A stretch of 64,000 bases of DNA from Strongylocentrotus purpuratus (GCF_000002235.5 NW_022145606.1:50129333-50193332); one strand, 5' to 3'; positions 33,726 through 45,605 are shown, counted from the stretch's first letter. The notes: generated from the letters alone by a model not told the origin. Numbers and translations are program-made.

Positions 33726-35775
33726 TGGTCCGATAGGTCAGAAATTATGATGCCAGCATCTGGAAAGGGTTGCAAATTAGTGAAGATATTGTCAATGAGA
33801 GTAGAGGAATTTTCAGACACTCTTGTAGGTTTAGTGATCAAAGGCATCAAGGAAAAGGACACCAACAGGTTCAAAAAGTCATCAATACAGCTATTTCCAT
33901 CGCAAGTGAGCAGGTTCAGATTATAATCACCCATGAGAAAAATTGTCTTGTTATTAAGTAATGGATTTGACAGAATATTGTGTACCTCATCTATAAAGAG
34001 ATTTAGATTACTTTGTGGCGGCCTATAAACGACACCTAAAACAACATTACGTTTTCCTGGTATGAAAACATCAACAAATATAGTTTCTAACACATCATTC
34101 ATAATGGTAAGCTCATGACATATTTGGTAATCCATTACAGATGGAATGTATAAAGCCACCCCTCCACCTCTTTTATCTCGTCTATTATTAGAAACCAAAT
34201 TATAACCAGGAATTAAATATAAGCTAGTATCGAATTCAGAAGGAAACCAGGTCTCAGAAACACCTATTGCTGTGAATCCTGATATACGCTTGGTGAAAAC
34301 ACTGAAATTTTCAAAATTCTTACACATACTACGTATATTCAAGTGAATTAAAGCAAGTTCATTACTCTCTGAACCACAGACCATATCAAAGAATTGCTTT
34401 TCGGTACAATAATTACAATTTATTGTAATTTGATCATCATTTTCATCATACTGTTGCAAGGTACTTGCATTGGATTCAAAAAAATTGCATGTAATATCAT
34501 CATCAGTTTGGATCATATTGAGAGAGTAAGAAAAAAGATATTGTACTGTGTAACTGCGGTTCGTAATTCGGGTAGCAAACTGACATGAGATAGAGAGGAT
34601 AGGAAATACACATTATATTATATAAAGCACCAATGTGCTTAGATTCCAAGGGAAAGGAGACAGCTTGAGAAATAAAATTCATGTTGAAATTAAATAGCAG
34701 AGAATGAAGGAGAAATAAAGTAGAAAAGTGGGGGAGATATATAATGAACAAAGGCAAGAAGAAAACAGTCTTTATATAAAACATATTTGCCATGAATAGG
34801 CTTAGTTGCAAGTAAGGAGTTACTATATAATCTGCGAAGTTCAGTCATAAGTTCGCAAGATCTTCCTCGCACGTAATCAGCTTTTTGGTTAGGCGACCAT
34901 TGTCACTGGTATTGGCGAGACCGGCGAATATTCTGCCGTCAATACTCCAGGCCTTGACAGCTTTCTTGCAGTGCCTGACGGCATGGAAGAGCTTCTGCTT
35001 CCTGGCTGTCAAGTCCTCGTTGACATATATACCAGAGCCCTTGAGCTTCATCCTCGCTCCAATGAAAAGGGCTCTGGTACGGTACGATGAAAACTTTACA
35101 ATGATAGATCGATCTGGCTTGTCACCACCAGCTGGCTTGGTACCCGGTCCTAGGCGATGAGTGAGGTCGATGTCGGATTGGGTCAGTTTAAGACCCATTC
35201 GTTGAGCAACCTTGCACACCACCTCCTCCGTCGACTCCCCAACCGTCTCCTCCATGCCGTGGATCCTTACATTATTCCGCCGCGAGTACTGATCCAAAGC
35301 GTCAAGCTTGGAATCGAGTATTCCAGCAGCATCATGGGTGCTTTCCTTAGCCTTCTTAAGCTGCTCGATCTCAGATGCTTGAGCTTTCACCTGCACCTCT
35401 AGCTCGAGCACCCTTGCTTCCTGCTCCTCAAGCCGGACAGCCAAACCAGCAACCGCCTCCCTGACGGCAGATTTAACTATAAGCTTAAAAGCGTCGCTGT
35501 TCTCTAGCTGACTAATAACATGCCGAGCTATGTCAGCTGAAGATTCTGATTTTTTTGGCGGCATTTTGACAGGGCGAGGAATCGAGGACTTAATGGGAAT
35601 CAAAGAAACAAAACTAATAGCACAGGTGCGACAGTCCGAGAGCCTAGGGGTAGAAATAAGTGAAGAAGTGTCACATAGTTGCGGATGCACAGCAGATTAT
35701 TATGAGGGGTTGCCGACTCCAGCTCCAGCCATTAAAAGTCGTAAAGTCGTAAAGTCGTAAATTCCACTAGCCACT
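33726..35775 (-). mobile_element. Oppositely oriented LINE fragment (ORF1 plus start of the ORF2 endonuclease), inserted in the + strand LINE
   Basis: On the minus strand a complete ORF1-like protein (35564-34845) is followed by an ORF2 start (ATG 34516) whose endonuclease domain stops after SDHFPI at the junction near 33726. The endonuclease resembles but is not identical to that of the surrounding element, so it is a second family of the same clade. The 5' side has three GTCGTAAA repeats (35737-35762). The 3' half of the element, including the whole reverse transcriptase and tail, is missing. That is the reverse of the usual LINE truncation. Confidence 0.8.
34845..35564 (-). CDS. LINE ORF1 protein (coiled coil plus RNA-binding-like domain)
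   Basis: A 239-residue frame from ATG 35564 (MPPKKSESSA) to the stop at 34845. Residues about 40-100 form a heptad-like coiled coil (LEEQEARVLELEVQVKAQAS). The block LDQYSRRNNVRIHGM and a following RSIIVKFSSYRTR segment are typical of the ORF1 proteins of L1/CR1-like elements, which bind element RNA. A GTG-initiated extension upstream to 35690 exists but has no support. The frame is intact. Confidence 0.75.
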   Translation of the reverse strand: MPPKKSESSADIARHVISQLENSDAFKLIVKSAVREAVAGLAVRLEEQEARVLELEVQVKAQASEIEQLKKAKESTHDAAGILDSKLDALDQYSRRNNVRIHGMEETVGESTEEVVCKVAQRMGLKLTQSDIDLTHRLGPGTKPAGGDKPDRSIIVKFSSYRTRALFIGARMKLKGSGIYVNEDLTARKQKLFHAVRHCKKAVKAWSIDGRIFAGLANTSDNGRLTKKLITCEEDLANL

Positions 35776-36535
35776 ACAGTGTTGTCAGCATTTTTAAGAA
35801 AAATAGTCAAGTTCATGACCATGCTACACGAAATGCCTCTGCGTTTCACTTACCCCAAGTAAGGACAAAGTTAACTTTTAATACTTTGGTTTTTACTGGA
35901 CCTAAATTTTGGAACTCTCTAGGCTCTAGCGTTAAGCAATCTGTTAGTCTCTCTTCATTTAAGTGTAAACTTAAGGTTTATCTTCTCGATAAATACTGTG
36001 ACTCATAGAGTAGTTCATTTTTGTAGTTATTATGGTGCCAAGATATATTATGTATTACTATAAATGTAAATTTTCTTCTTGATATTAATATGTGTCTAAC
36101 TGAATATTTTCAGATTGTCAACCTCTTATTCCCTCCCCCTGTTGTATTGTGCCCGTTGTGTGCTGTGCCTATTGTCGATGTGCTGTATTCTTCTATTATT
36201 TCTCATATTTTCTCTTTTCTCCCGTCTTGTCTAGTCTAGTCTCTCTTTTTGTTGTTGTTGTTGTGTGTGTGTACACTTCTTGTTTTGTTATACCCCTTTT
36301 CCCTATTGTATTCTTAGGTAGTCACAAATATCTATTCATCATGTTTTATCCGGCTCAGAGGGGACCCTAATAATTACAAGCTCTGCTTTTACCAGGGTCT
36401 CCTCGTCTTTCTTTTAGTTAGCTATGTTTTTTATCATTATCATAATTTGTTATTTTGCTTTGTAAATGTGTTATGATCCAATGTTATGCTCTGTATGTCA
36501 TTTGAAAGAAAGACGAATAAAATCTTATCTTATTA
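35776..36535 (+). mobile_element. 3' remainder of the + strand LINE (RT C-terminus and 3' UTR)
   Basis: The frame SIFKKNSQVHDHATRN through GPKFWNSLG to YLLDKYCDS and the stop at 36007-36009 continues the RT frame that breaks off after LPQALN at 33725. About 500 bp of 3' UTR follow, with AATAAA near 36518 and a TCTTAT-rich end near 36535. Confidence 0.8.
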
Positions 36536-37848
36536 TCTTACTCTGCCTCAGTCTGTGGCATATTAAGTTAGACGATTTTCATAAAGACTAGTAGTACGAC
36601 AACAGTCGCCCTCTATCGGCCTCTTTCCAAAATATCAGTAGAGGGGTCTAAAACTGGTGAGGAAACGGCAGTTGAAATCTGCCTAAATTTCCGTAATCCT
36701 TTACTTGAAAATAAAAAAGTAGATATGATCGTAGAATTAATATATTATTGTACGATTGAGTTTAAGTAATTGCTATTTATTATTACATATTTCACTCGAA
36801 ATCAATTCATGAATTATACCCACCCCCGTCAAACCTTTCATCGTAAACTTGATATCATGCGTGTTATGTAGTGAGACTGCGCTACACAAATAACACAGTC
36901 TCCGTGATCATCACGGAAAATTGTAACAAAGAACGTACATTATCTCTCAAGTTTCACAAAACAGATGACTAAAGTTTATAAAAACCTGTTAGGTTGAAGT
37001 GTCTAATTAATATTCACAGTCGGTACAGTTGTGACAGACACGATTTAACGAGCTACGGTCACTGGCAAACTGAGTCATTGAGCGTGAGTGAGAAAGAGAG
37101 ATTGAGAAGTCGTGCACTGCAGAATAGTCGATGGACGGCAAAGCCTAGATCTGCGAGAGTGTGCATTGAACATTGTGGAGCAACACCTAACAGTTAGTCT
37201 AGACTATGTTGTGGTTACACTTCTCCAAATTTGCTTTTGTTTGACTTTATCTTAACTGAGGTCTATTTTGGGGGGAATCTACCTTTTTAAATTGAAATGT
37301 TCACAGACTTGGCACAGGTTGGCAGTAGCGCTGGTCCGAGCACGATGTGGATTGTTCGCACAAACAAGGATATTAAAATAAGGATTGTCCGCATTATCGT
37401 GGACGATTCTTATTTCCGTTCGGCATGTTGGCGATGTGTAAATCGGATTCCGCGATGATCCTCCTCCATACATTTAGGGTGTCTGAACGATTTTTCAAAT
37501 TTCAATTTGGGATCGTTTTTCACCATTTTTGTTTGATAGATCTATTTGAATAAAAAATGTTATCAGAATAATACATTTCAAATTTCAAGTCTCACCGATG
37601 TTTCTATCAAAAGTTACAGCCCCTCCAACACGCTGGTATATTCATATCATTTTGGTCAAAATCGTCGAAAAAGACGTCCATGCAGAGTGATGTTGTTTTG
37701 CTAAATTTAGCCAAACAGCTGTATCGCGCGATATGCAAGCGTATGCATATCGTACGCATGCTGCTAAGCCAATCCGCGACTTGCAGCTTGAGCTACGCTG
37801 TCTCCGCGACATGTGCGATTGACTAGTATGGTTGGCGTTCGTCGCACA

Positions 37849-37960
37849 ATAAACCCGGAAGTGAATGCACGTTATAGTCAATGGCAATATCGCGGAGACA
37901 ACGCACGTTGTCTCCGCGATATTGCCATTGACTATAACGTGTATTCACTTCCGGGTTTAT
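37849..37960. repeat. Near-perfect 112-bp palindrome (55-bp arms, 2-bp spacer)
   Basis: The left arm 37849-37903 and right arm 37906-37960 are reverse complements with a single mismatch (GAATGCACG versus GAATACACG). The spacer is CA. The centre reads GGAGACAACG CA CGTTGTCTCC. It is not part of any other element that I recognise. Confidence 0.93.
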
Positions 37961-38520
37961 CGAGGGAATTTCCAACCATAATTTCAGTCACTATAATGTG
38001 TAATTGAATTTGGGGTTTCGTTCGTGCGCGGAGATGTTACGCGATGTAACCATGGTTTGGACTGAGCGGAGCGCACGCCCCCTAATTAGCTGATCCACCA
38101 AATAGCGATAAGGGTATTTTTAAACTGTTATCAGTTGTGATCCCTGGGGGCTAGCGAAAATATAATCACATAGAATTGTTCCTTAGGACTGGGACTACTT
38201 ATCGATCGGGGCGTCATATCTCAAAAGTGACAAACCTCAGAGTTAGCCAGGACACAATGTTTAAATTGCTGTTTTGACCAAGATATTTTTAGAATTTCGG
38301 GGGCTACGCCCCTTTGGAAATATTGGAATTCACCTGCTCTTTCATATGACACCTCATTCATTGATTATCACCTTCAGGATCACAACTGATAAAGGTTTGA
38401 ATCTCGATTTGAAAAAAAAAATTGACTTTTTTTGCATGGTCGCGCAATGCACGTAGGCTGCATAGGGATGCGTGTAATCTCTATGGGAAGAATTTTAGCA
38501 CACAACATCGGGTGCGCGAT

Positions 38521-39021
38521 CAGACACCCTACATACATTTCACATTGATTTTGTACAGAGACTTTCACGTTGATTTTGTACAGAGACTTTCACGTTATGA
38601 GTGATAAATCCTCAGGAAGACGGACGACCCGTAAAAGTAGATGGTAGAGCGCCAAAGAAAAAAAAAGTCTGCGAAAATGCAGACGATCCTTAGTTGTCAG
38701 GACGCGATTTGTACGCATCAACAAGGATATCTTCGTTTAAGCAGACGATCCTCATTCTCGGATCAGCACCCCAACTGTTCACCGTCTACGTTACTTTTAC
38801 GGGTTGGCCGTCTTCACGAGGAGTTATCGTTCATAACGTGAAAGTCTCTGTGCTGCGTCAATGAGAAATGCATCATGGAGCATCATTGCGGAATTCATTT
38901 TTTGCCTAGCCAACTCACCGATCGTTAATAAGGACCGTCCACGAAAATTTGGATGATCCTTAATTTTAAGGACGCAATTTGCGGACGATCCTTATTCTCG
39001 GACCAGCGCCCCTACTGTTAA
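38521..39021. repeat. Transposon-like repeat ending CCAGCGCCCCTACTG
   Basis: It contains a direct repeat of TTGATTTTGTACAGAGACTTTCACGTT units near 38545-38595 and internal inverted pieces (ACCCGTAAAAGTAGATGG near 38630, inverted near 38785). It ends in the inverted form of the 29194 terminus. Confidence 0.5.
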
Positions 39022-39262
39022 CTGGGAATAATATAGACCTATGTTTTGTTTTGTTGTCTCCGAACCTAAAATACTGGGGGTGGAGGCTTGTGTAATTACT
39101 CTTAGTCTTACATGTACGTTTGATTTGAATGCAGGTGCACTCGCGAAAATTAAAGATCACATATGGAAAAAACATGTCCTCAAATTTCGAAAGCAGTGTT
39201 AAAATCTAATTATAATTCTTAATTTTTTCCCATACAGGTCCACTCACTGAACCAACGATACC

Positions 39263-42200
39263 ATGGGGGCCTACAAGTACATGTCCGAGGTATGGCGTAA
39301 GAAGCAGAGCGATGTGATGAGGTTCCTCGTCCGAGTCAGGACCTGGCAGTTCCGTCAGCTGTCGGCCATCCACCGAGCCACCAGGCCCATGCGTCCAGAC
39401 AAAGCAAGGAGCATGGGATACAGGGCCAAGCAGGGTGAGTAAAGTACAATGCAGGATCCAAACGAACAAGAAAGTGCCCCATCCCGCCCCCCCCCCTTTT
39501 TTTTTTTTATTTGGCCATAATTTGCAATAAAAATAAACGTTTATTTAAAACATGGTTTAAACCCTCACAAGTCTTAGATATCGAGCGTGTTCGCATCCAG
39601 TTCTTGCATGAGCAATTATTTACACGTCTACGTTTTTATGCTGATTTAAATCATGGTTTAAATCTAAATTGAACCTCCTCTGTGAATTTGCCAATAGGAC
39701 CTCTTTTTTTTTTCCAATCCTCCACCGGAAAAATGCCAAAGGCAAGCTTGGCTATTTTCGAAATAACTGTCTCTTTGATCATAGAAATTTGACTTAATAT
39801 CTGCTACATGCAACAGAAACCAAAGCCAGCAAAATTGTTGCCGTTAAGGAAAAAGAGAAATTACAGGCAACCAATTTTTATTCTGTTGAATCTGTAAAAT
39901 GTTATATTGGATAGTTGCTATAACCTGGGGGGTGTTTCCCAAAGACTCAGATCGATTTTAAGTTGGACTTATTTATGGCAGGCCTTTCATGCCACAAGTT
40001 TTTCTAACCATTCCTGGCATTGGTTTCTCAAGGGACGTACACATCATCATCACAAATCTACAGAATTTACATTTTTAATGGTGAAAGCAACCAGTAGCAT
40101 GAACCGTAGTTAAGTCCAACTTAAAGTCGATCTTAATCCTTGTGGAACACTCCCCTGGATCACTTTAAAAAGTTAAAGTGACTATCAAGCGTCCATTTCT
40201 TTGCCTTCTAGGATACGTTATCTACCGTATCCGTCTTCGCCGTGGAGGTCGCAAGAGGCCCGTGCCCAAGGGAGCCACCTATGGCAAGCCCACCAACCAG
40301 GGAGTCAACCAGCTCAAGTACCAGAAGTCTCTCCAGTCCACCGCTGAGGAGCGTGTCGGACGCAGGTGCGGTGCCCTCCGTGTCCTGAACAGCTACTGGA
40401 TCTGTGAGGACTCAACCTACAAATACTTTGAGGTGAGAAGTGGTTGATGGAATTGAATCAAATTGATTAAATTGATTTACTTCCATATTTCCATAAAAGA
40501 AATTAGAAAACGATATACAAAGCAATCATTTAATTCAATTCAATTCTTTTATTCATCCAAATTCACAAGAATACTTTGAAATTTGTTTCGGTTACACATT
40601 GTAAAGATATGAAATATATATGAGAAATTACATCAAAGAAATTACAGAAATAATTATTAAGAAATACAGAATAACAGACTACAAACAAATTAATGTCAAT
40701 ATATAAAGGGATTCTAAAAAGTGAATACCCCCTAGTCTCTAAGAGAGTCTTTGGGTAGGCGAAAAGTGAGATATAAGGGTTTTACCACAGGGGGAATGCA
40801 AGGCATTTCATAAAGCCTGTTGGTCATAAAACTAACCCTGTAAGTTGGGGCTTTGATCGGATCGGAAGATCGGAGCGACACCCTCGCACATTTGATCGGT
40901 AGCGGCAAAAAAAAAAAAAAAAAATTTTAAATGCCAAAAATTTTCAAGTTTTTGGCTATCACTCTAAAAAAATTCATAGCTGGGATTATTTTGTCATTTG
41001 GAGTTGTTAACCATGTTTGTTGATATCTAGTGCCTTTTCATGACGTTGAAATTAACTCGATTCAATTTATATATAAATCTAGAATATTATTAGTATCCTG
41101 TTAACGCTCTTTTCTCTCTCTGTGTATGACAGATCATCCTTATTGATCCAATGCACAAAGCCATCAGACGAAACCCAGACACTCAATGGATCACAAAGTC
41201 AGTCCACAAACATCGCGAATGCCGTGGACTCACCTCAGCCAGTAAGTCGTCTTCTACATCTAATTGTTTAGTACTCATAAGATATGTCATCAGCTCGAGA
41301 TTTGCCAAATAGCCCGCTATTTCTGATTTGGGAAATAATCCCGAATTTACAAATTGCGTCTCAGCTCGAGACTCGACCTCAAAACTTGAAACTCGAGCTT
41401 GAGATATTTTGCTCAGCGTTCGTGCATAGTTTGAGTCTTCGGGCTGGTGAATACGCACTGGAGAAATAGCGGAATATTTTGCAAACTAGCCCAAGATATC
41501 TTGGGATGGTTTTGGGGGCAAATATTCCGCTAATTGCAACTTCAGGCTGATGGGATAGTTAAAATAGCGGGATAGTTAAAATAGCGGGATATTGGGCAAT
41601 GTCGAACTGATGAGGACAGGCCTTTTGTATGCCACACAGCTCGTCTCCCGATGCCAAAGTATATTGACCAGGGGATAGAAATACCAAAGGCTTCAAGATT
41701 ATTTGGTTGTCTTGGAGCAGACAAAGACTAGAAATTTGCAATTTTGCAAAGCCTTCGTTTGTGTTGCAAAAAGCAATCCTAACATGTACATCAATGGTGT
41801 CAAATGTTTTGTCCAAAACTGCACATATTGCGAACAAGAGACTGTGCAGAGAGGCGAAGAGAGCAACAAAAATATTAAAGGGCTAGTGAGACCTTACTGA
41901 TATTAATAAATTGTTCACAAATCACTCCCCTTCTTGCATACAAAGTCTTTCATCATATTTATAGGTCAGATCTCAAGATATTTGATGAGCTTCCCTCAAC
42001 GATTTTATTGCCTCTTTGAAAATGTTCGGCCACTGAATGTTCAAAATGGTGTTGGCAGTATCTCTTGTACTTTAAAGAGAGAGAAGGGTAAACTAACGTT
42101 TGCTCCCCACATTGTCAATTTTCAGAGCCAGAAATGCTTCAACAGGTCGTGAAACTATATAAATGCAATTAACCCTATTCTGGTTAAAAAGTTAGGGGTT

Positions 42201-45200
42201 TGGATCGCAGTGGGGATGCTCCGATTAGTTTACTTTATGGTTCACCAATTGTTGAAGTTTGTTCCCCCTCTCGAACAAGTTTAAAGTAGTCCTTCCAATG
42301 TCAAAACAAGAAAGAGACATCTCTCTTCTCTGCACTCTATCTACATTCCAAGTGTCCTTACCAACACTACACATGGTGAACAGTATTGTGTTTGCTACAT
42401 TGATGACCTGTTCATTTTGCTACTAAGTTCACTTTCCCACGGCTTAGTGTCTAGAGCCTTAACCCCCATTAATCCATGTGTACATAAACACCAGCTACAT
42501 CCAGCTGTGTCTATACCACCAGTGCCACCCTGTATATTATGATGTTATGTAACCAAGATTGAGATGCTGTATATCATGAGGAGTACGGTTGAGAATAAAG
42601 CACTCTTGCACCCAGACACCAAGCAATCGAGTCATGCCTGATTTTGTAGTCAAGTTGTTATAGCACAGAATAGAAGAACACAAAATTGGCGACGAGGATG
42701 TCTACCTACGGCCTATCCCAACCTGCACCTTTCGATGCCAGTTCTGCCAGAGCCTCAAACGCTTGGCAGACATGGAAAACGGCATTTGAATATTATCTTC
42801 TGGCTTCGCAAGTCTCGGACGATAAAGTCAAAAGGGCTATACTCCTTCACTGTGTAGGCCCTAGTGTGCAGCAACTCTTTGCAACGCTTGATGGGACTGG
42901 AACAACTTATGCATCAACGCTACAGTCCTTAACTAAGTATTTTGAGCCCCAGAGAAATGTCGTTTTTGAGAGACATTTGTTTCGACAGTGCTCCCAGCAC
43001 AGCGGTGAGTCCACTGATGATTACTATTTCCGTCTTAGAACTTTGGTTGCTTCATGTGAATACGGTAATCAGACGGACGATCACATCCGTGATCAATTTC
43101 TCGATCAGTGCTCTTCCAAATCGCTTCGACGACGTCTGCTGCGAGAACAGGACCTAAAACTTTCAGATCTCCTCTTAATTGCCCGAGCCACAGAAGCAGC
43201 AGACAATCAGGCCTCTTCCATGGAGATGTCTAACTCTCCCTCGTTCTCCGTCAACGATGTTCGAGCACGGCAACATCCACACCCACCACCAGCTGGAGAA
43301 AGTCAGCATTTCGATTCTCAGCGCAGCTTCCCACCTCCACGACGAGGAAATCCACGAGAGGAAGGAGGTAACCATGGTTACGACAACCAGAACCCTTCTC
43401 AGCAACCTCTACGCTGCACGAACTGTGGGCTCAACGGACATCGTGCCCGCGATCCTAGCTGCCCTGCTCAAGGACAACAATGCAGGCAATGTCAGATAAT
43501 AGGACATTTCTCTCGAGTTTGTCGCAGCTCTGCTCTAAACACCGTTGCAGTAGATCAGCCATTTCACTCGGGAATTCCAGATGAGAGATCCATGAATGTT
43601 CCGCGAGATGATGATGAAACTGTGTTCACAGTTGGCGGTACTGAGACGCCCACACGGGTCGACATCGTAGATATCGGCGTCGACATGCTGGTCGATACGG
43701 GATCGTCGGTGAATATCATTGATTCTTCGACATATAACTGGATGAGAGGCCGGACATCTTCGAATGACATCCGGTTGGCCCCCAGTTATGCTAGACTCTT
43801 CCCATACGGTGTCAAGACTCCACTACCCGTGAGGGGAGAGTTTCATGCTCGGATTTCCTGCTCGACGGGGACTTCGACGACTGCTCGATTCATTGTTGCA
43901 GAAGGAAACAGCGGATGTCTTCTAGGGAAGAAGACAGCGATACTACTCCGGCTAGTTAAACTAGTTAAACTTGAGGATACTAGTGCTGTTCACATGGACA
44001 CTCAGCGCCCTGCTCATCGAGAGAATGATATCAGCTCCGCTCCCATGCCCAACGAAGCTCATCAAGAAGCGAGTCGCAACTACAACGCAATGAAAGGAAA
44101 GAAACGAAGGCAACGAAGGCAATCACGAGACATTAATTGTGGTGATCGTGTCATAGTTAAGAGAATGTCAGATAGGTTTTCCCCTCGCTTTGACCCAAGT
44201 CCATGGGTCGTAGTTGGAAAGAAGGGGGGAAGTGTGAAGATCACAAGAGGAAATCAAACAACAACGCGATACATGTCACAAGTAAGGACAATTCCGATCG
44301 CATGAACATTAGAACAGAGGACTCAAACAATGAACTTATAGTGAACTCTATTATTATGCATATAACTTGTAATGAACATATAAATGCAGTCTTTAGTTTA
44401 GAGAGATGTATTCTCGTATCGCGGTGACCGACCACTACTATAATGTTATGTCTTAATCCGAAGACTAAATTCAAGGATCGAGTTTCTGTTTAACTCTACC
44501 TTTACAAATTGCCTATTCATTTTGTATTCCTATCTCTCTAAACTCTGATGTTCTTTTTCTGTGCTATCCACTTCTTTCACACATGTAATAACCATATATT
44601 ATGCTCAAATGTTACCAAACTGATTTTGTTACCTTGTATCATAAGTTTTGTTTTTGCTATCATACTGATTTTATTACCTTGCGTTATAAGTTTCGTTTTT
44701 ACTTCATAAGATGTCGTTTTGCAAAAAGAAATAATTTTGTCAACATTGTTTCGCAACCTAAATATAATGTATTTTGATGTATACTTTTAAATCTGAGAAA
44801 AAGAGGGATATTGTGTTTGCTACATTGATGACCTGTTCATTTTGCTACTAAGTTCACTTTCCCACGGCTTAGTGTCTAGAGCCTTAACCCCCATTAATCC
44901 ATGTGTACATAAACACCAGCTACATCCAGCTGTGTCTATACCACCAGTGCCACCCTGTATATTATGATGTTATGTAACCAAGATTGAGATGCTGTATATC
45001 ATGAGGAGTACGGTTGAGAATAAAGCACTCTTGCACCCAGACACCAAGCAATCGAGTCATGCCTGATTTTGTAGTCAAGTTGTTATAGCACAGAATAGAA
45101 GAACACAAAAAACAGTAAAGCAAGGGAGTGTTTCATAAAGACTAAGATCGATTTTAAGTTTGATTTAACTATGGCAAGCTGCTCATTCCACTGTTTGCTT

Positions 45201-45605
45201 TCACCATAATGATCGTTAGATAATATTTTTTCCTTCAATAATGAATTATCAAAAAATATTCATTCTGTTGATTTGTGACCATGATTTGTACGCCCTTTGA
45301 GAGACCATTGCCAGTAAATGGTGAGAGCAAACAGTGACATGGACGGCCTGCCATAGTTAAGTCTAACTTAAAATTGATCTTAATCTTTGTGAAACACTCA
45401 CCAGAACAGTGTTCTCAACCTTTTCTCTGAATTTCCTCATGATTATACTATTCCCTAACGCATCATTTCTATTTTCTTCTTGTTGCATACAGGCAGGAAG
45501 AGTCGTGGTCTTGGCAAGGGACATCTTTACAAGCAGACTTCAGGTGGTTCCAGGAAGGCATCCTGGAAACGCAGGAACCTCCTTCGTCTCCGAAGATACC
45601 GTTAG
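39263..45605 (+). CDS. RPL15: 60S ribosomal protein L15 (eL15), complete, 4 coding exons
   Basis: Coding exons: 39263-39434, 40212-40432, 41133-41241, 45493-45605; 205 codons including the stop, 204 aa, exactly the family length. The protein is a core component of the large ribosomal subunit. It starts [20 protein letters not shown]. It contains LRVRTWQ-type and [18 protein letters not shown] blocks and [20 protein letters not shown], and ends [20 protein letters not shown], all diagnostic of eL15. Exon 1 begins 25 bp after an acceptor, so the leader is split. Intron 3 is 4.25 kb because it hosts an LTR retrotransposon and other repeats. Phase closes across all junctions. Identification is certain. 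Confidence 0.97.
39928..40156. mobile_element. Inverted-repeat miniature element in RPL15 intron 1
   Basis: The left end GGGGTGTTTCCCAAAGACTC with GATTTTAAGTTGGACTT is matched inverted by AAGTCCAACTTAAAGTCGAT and TGTGGAACACTCCCC. It is related to the copy at 45125-45404. Confidence 0.65.
40724..40843 (+). repeat. Dispersed repeat fragment in RPL15 intron 2
   Basis: AATACCCCCTAGTCTCT to TTGGTCATAAAACT, the same ends as at 1688-1803. Confidence 0.5.
42384..42685 (+). repeat. 5' LTR
   Basis: 302 bp, TATTGTGTTTGC to GAACACAAAA. It contains GAATAAAGCACTC as a likely polyadenylation region. It appears identical to the 3' LTR. Confidence 0.9.
42698..44305 (+). CDS. Retrotransposon Gag-protease protein fused to the C-terminal tail of pol (535 aa)
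   Basis: ATG 42698 lies 12 bp after the LTR; stop at 44303-44305. Residues about 1-170 are a retrotransposon Gag capsid-like region ([15 protein letters not shown] onward). Two zinc knuckles begin near residue 240: an unusual first (C-x2-C-x4-H-x6-C) and a canonical second ([14 protein letters not shown]). A retropepsin-type protease with [12 protein letters not shown] follows near residue 330. After about residue 420 the frame passes into a basic segment and a terminal [19 protein letters not shown] block of the type found at the C-terminus of gypsy integrases. So pol appears internally deleted with the frame kept open. Confidence 0.85.
   Translation: MSTYGLSQPAPFDASSARASNAWQTWKTAFEYYLLASQVSDDKVKRAILLHCVGPSVQQLFATLDGTGTTYASTLQSLTKYFEPQRNVVFERHLFRQCSQHSGESTDDYYFRLRTLVASCEYGNQTDDHIRDQFLDQCSSKSLRRRLLREQDLKLSDLLLIARATEAADNQASSMEMSNSPSFSVNDVRARQHPHPPPAGESQHFDSQRSFPPPRRGNPREEGGNHGYDNQNPSQQPLRCTNCGLNGHRARDPSCPAQGQQCRQCQIIGHFSRVCRSSALNTVAVDQPFHSGIPDERSMNVPRDDDETVFTVGGTETPTRVDIVDIGVDMLVDTGSSVNIIDSSTYNWMRGRTSSNDIRLAPSYARLFPYGVKTPLPVRGEFHARISCSTGTSTTARFIVAEGNSGCLLGKKTAILLRLVKLVKLEDTSAVHMDTQRPAHRENDISSAPMPNEAHQEASRNYNAMKGKKRRQRRQSRDINCGDRVIVKRMSDRFSPRFDPSPWVVVGKKGGSVKITRGNQTTTRYMSQVRTIPIA
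44809..45110 (+). repeat. 3' LTR
   Basis: 302 bp, the same sequence as the 5' LTR as far as direct comparison shows, followed by the target duplication AACAG. Confidence 0.9.
45125..45404. mobile_element. Inverted-repeat miniature element in RPL15 intron 3
   Basis: Left GTGTTTCATAAAGACTAAGA with GATTTTAAGTTTGATTTAAC, right GTCTAACTTAAAATTGATCT with TTTGTGAAACACTC. Same family as 39928-40156. Confidence 0.65.

Larger units (their letters stand above)
36540..39237. other. Stretch upstream of RPL15 with repeats; 5' UTR exon and promoter of RPL15 not located
   Basis: It contains the fragments at 37322-37475 and 38521-39021 and the palindrome at 37849-37960. RPL15 coding exon 1 is preceded by an acceptor (CATACAG, 39231-39237), so a non-coding first exon must lie upstream, but no unambiguous terminal-oligopyrimidine start was found. 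Confidence 0.5.
42384..45110 (+). mobile_element. Non-autonomous Ty3/gypsy-type LTR retrotransposon in RPL15 intron 3
   Basis: Two 302-bp LTRs (42384-42685 and 44809-45110) appear identical base for base. The insertion is bounded by the 5-bp direct repeat AACAG (42379-42383 and 45111-45115). A primer-binding-site-like TTGGCGACGAGG follows the 5' LTR, and a purine tract (GAGAAAAAGAGGGA) precedes the 3' LTR. The interior encodes a gag-protease frame joined directly to the tail of pol; reverse transcriptase, RNase H and the integrase catalytic core are absent. Identical LTRs imply a very recent insertion. Mobility would need enzymes from a full-length relative (inference). Confidence 0.92.
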
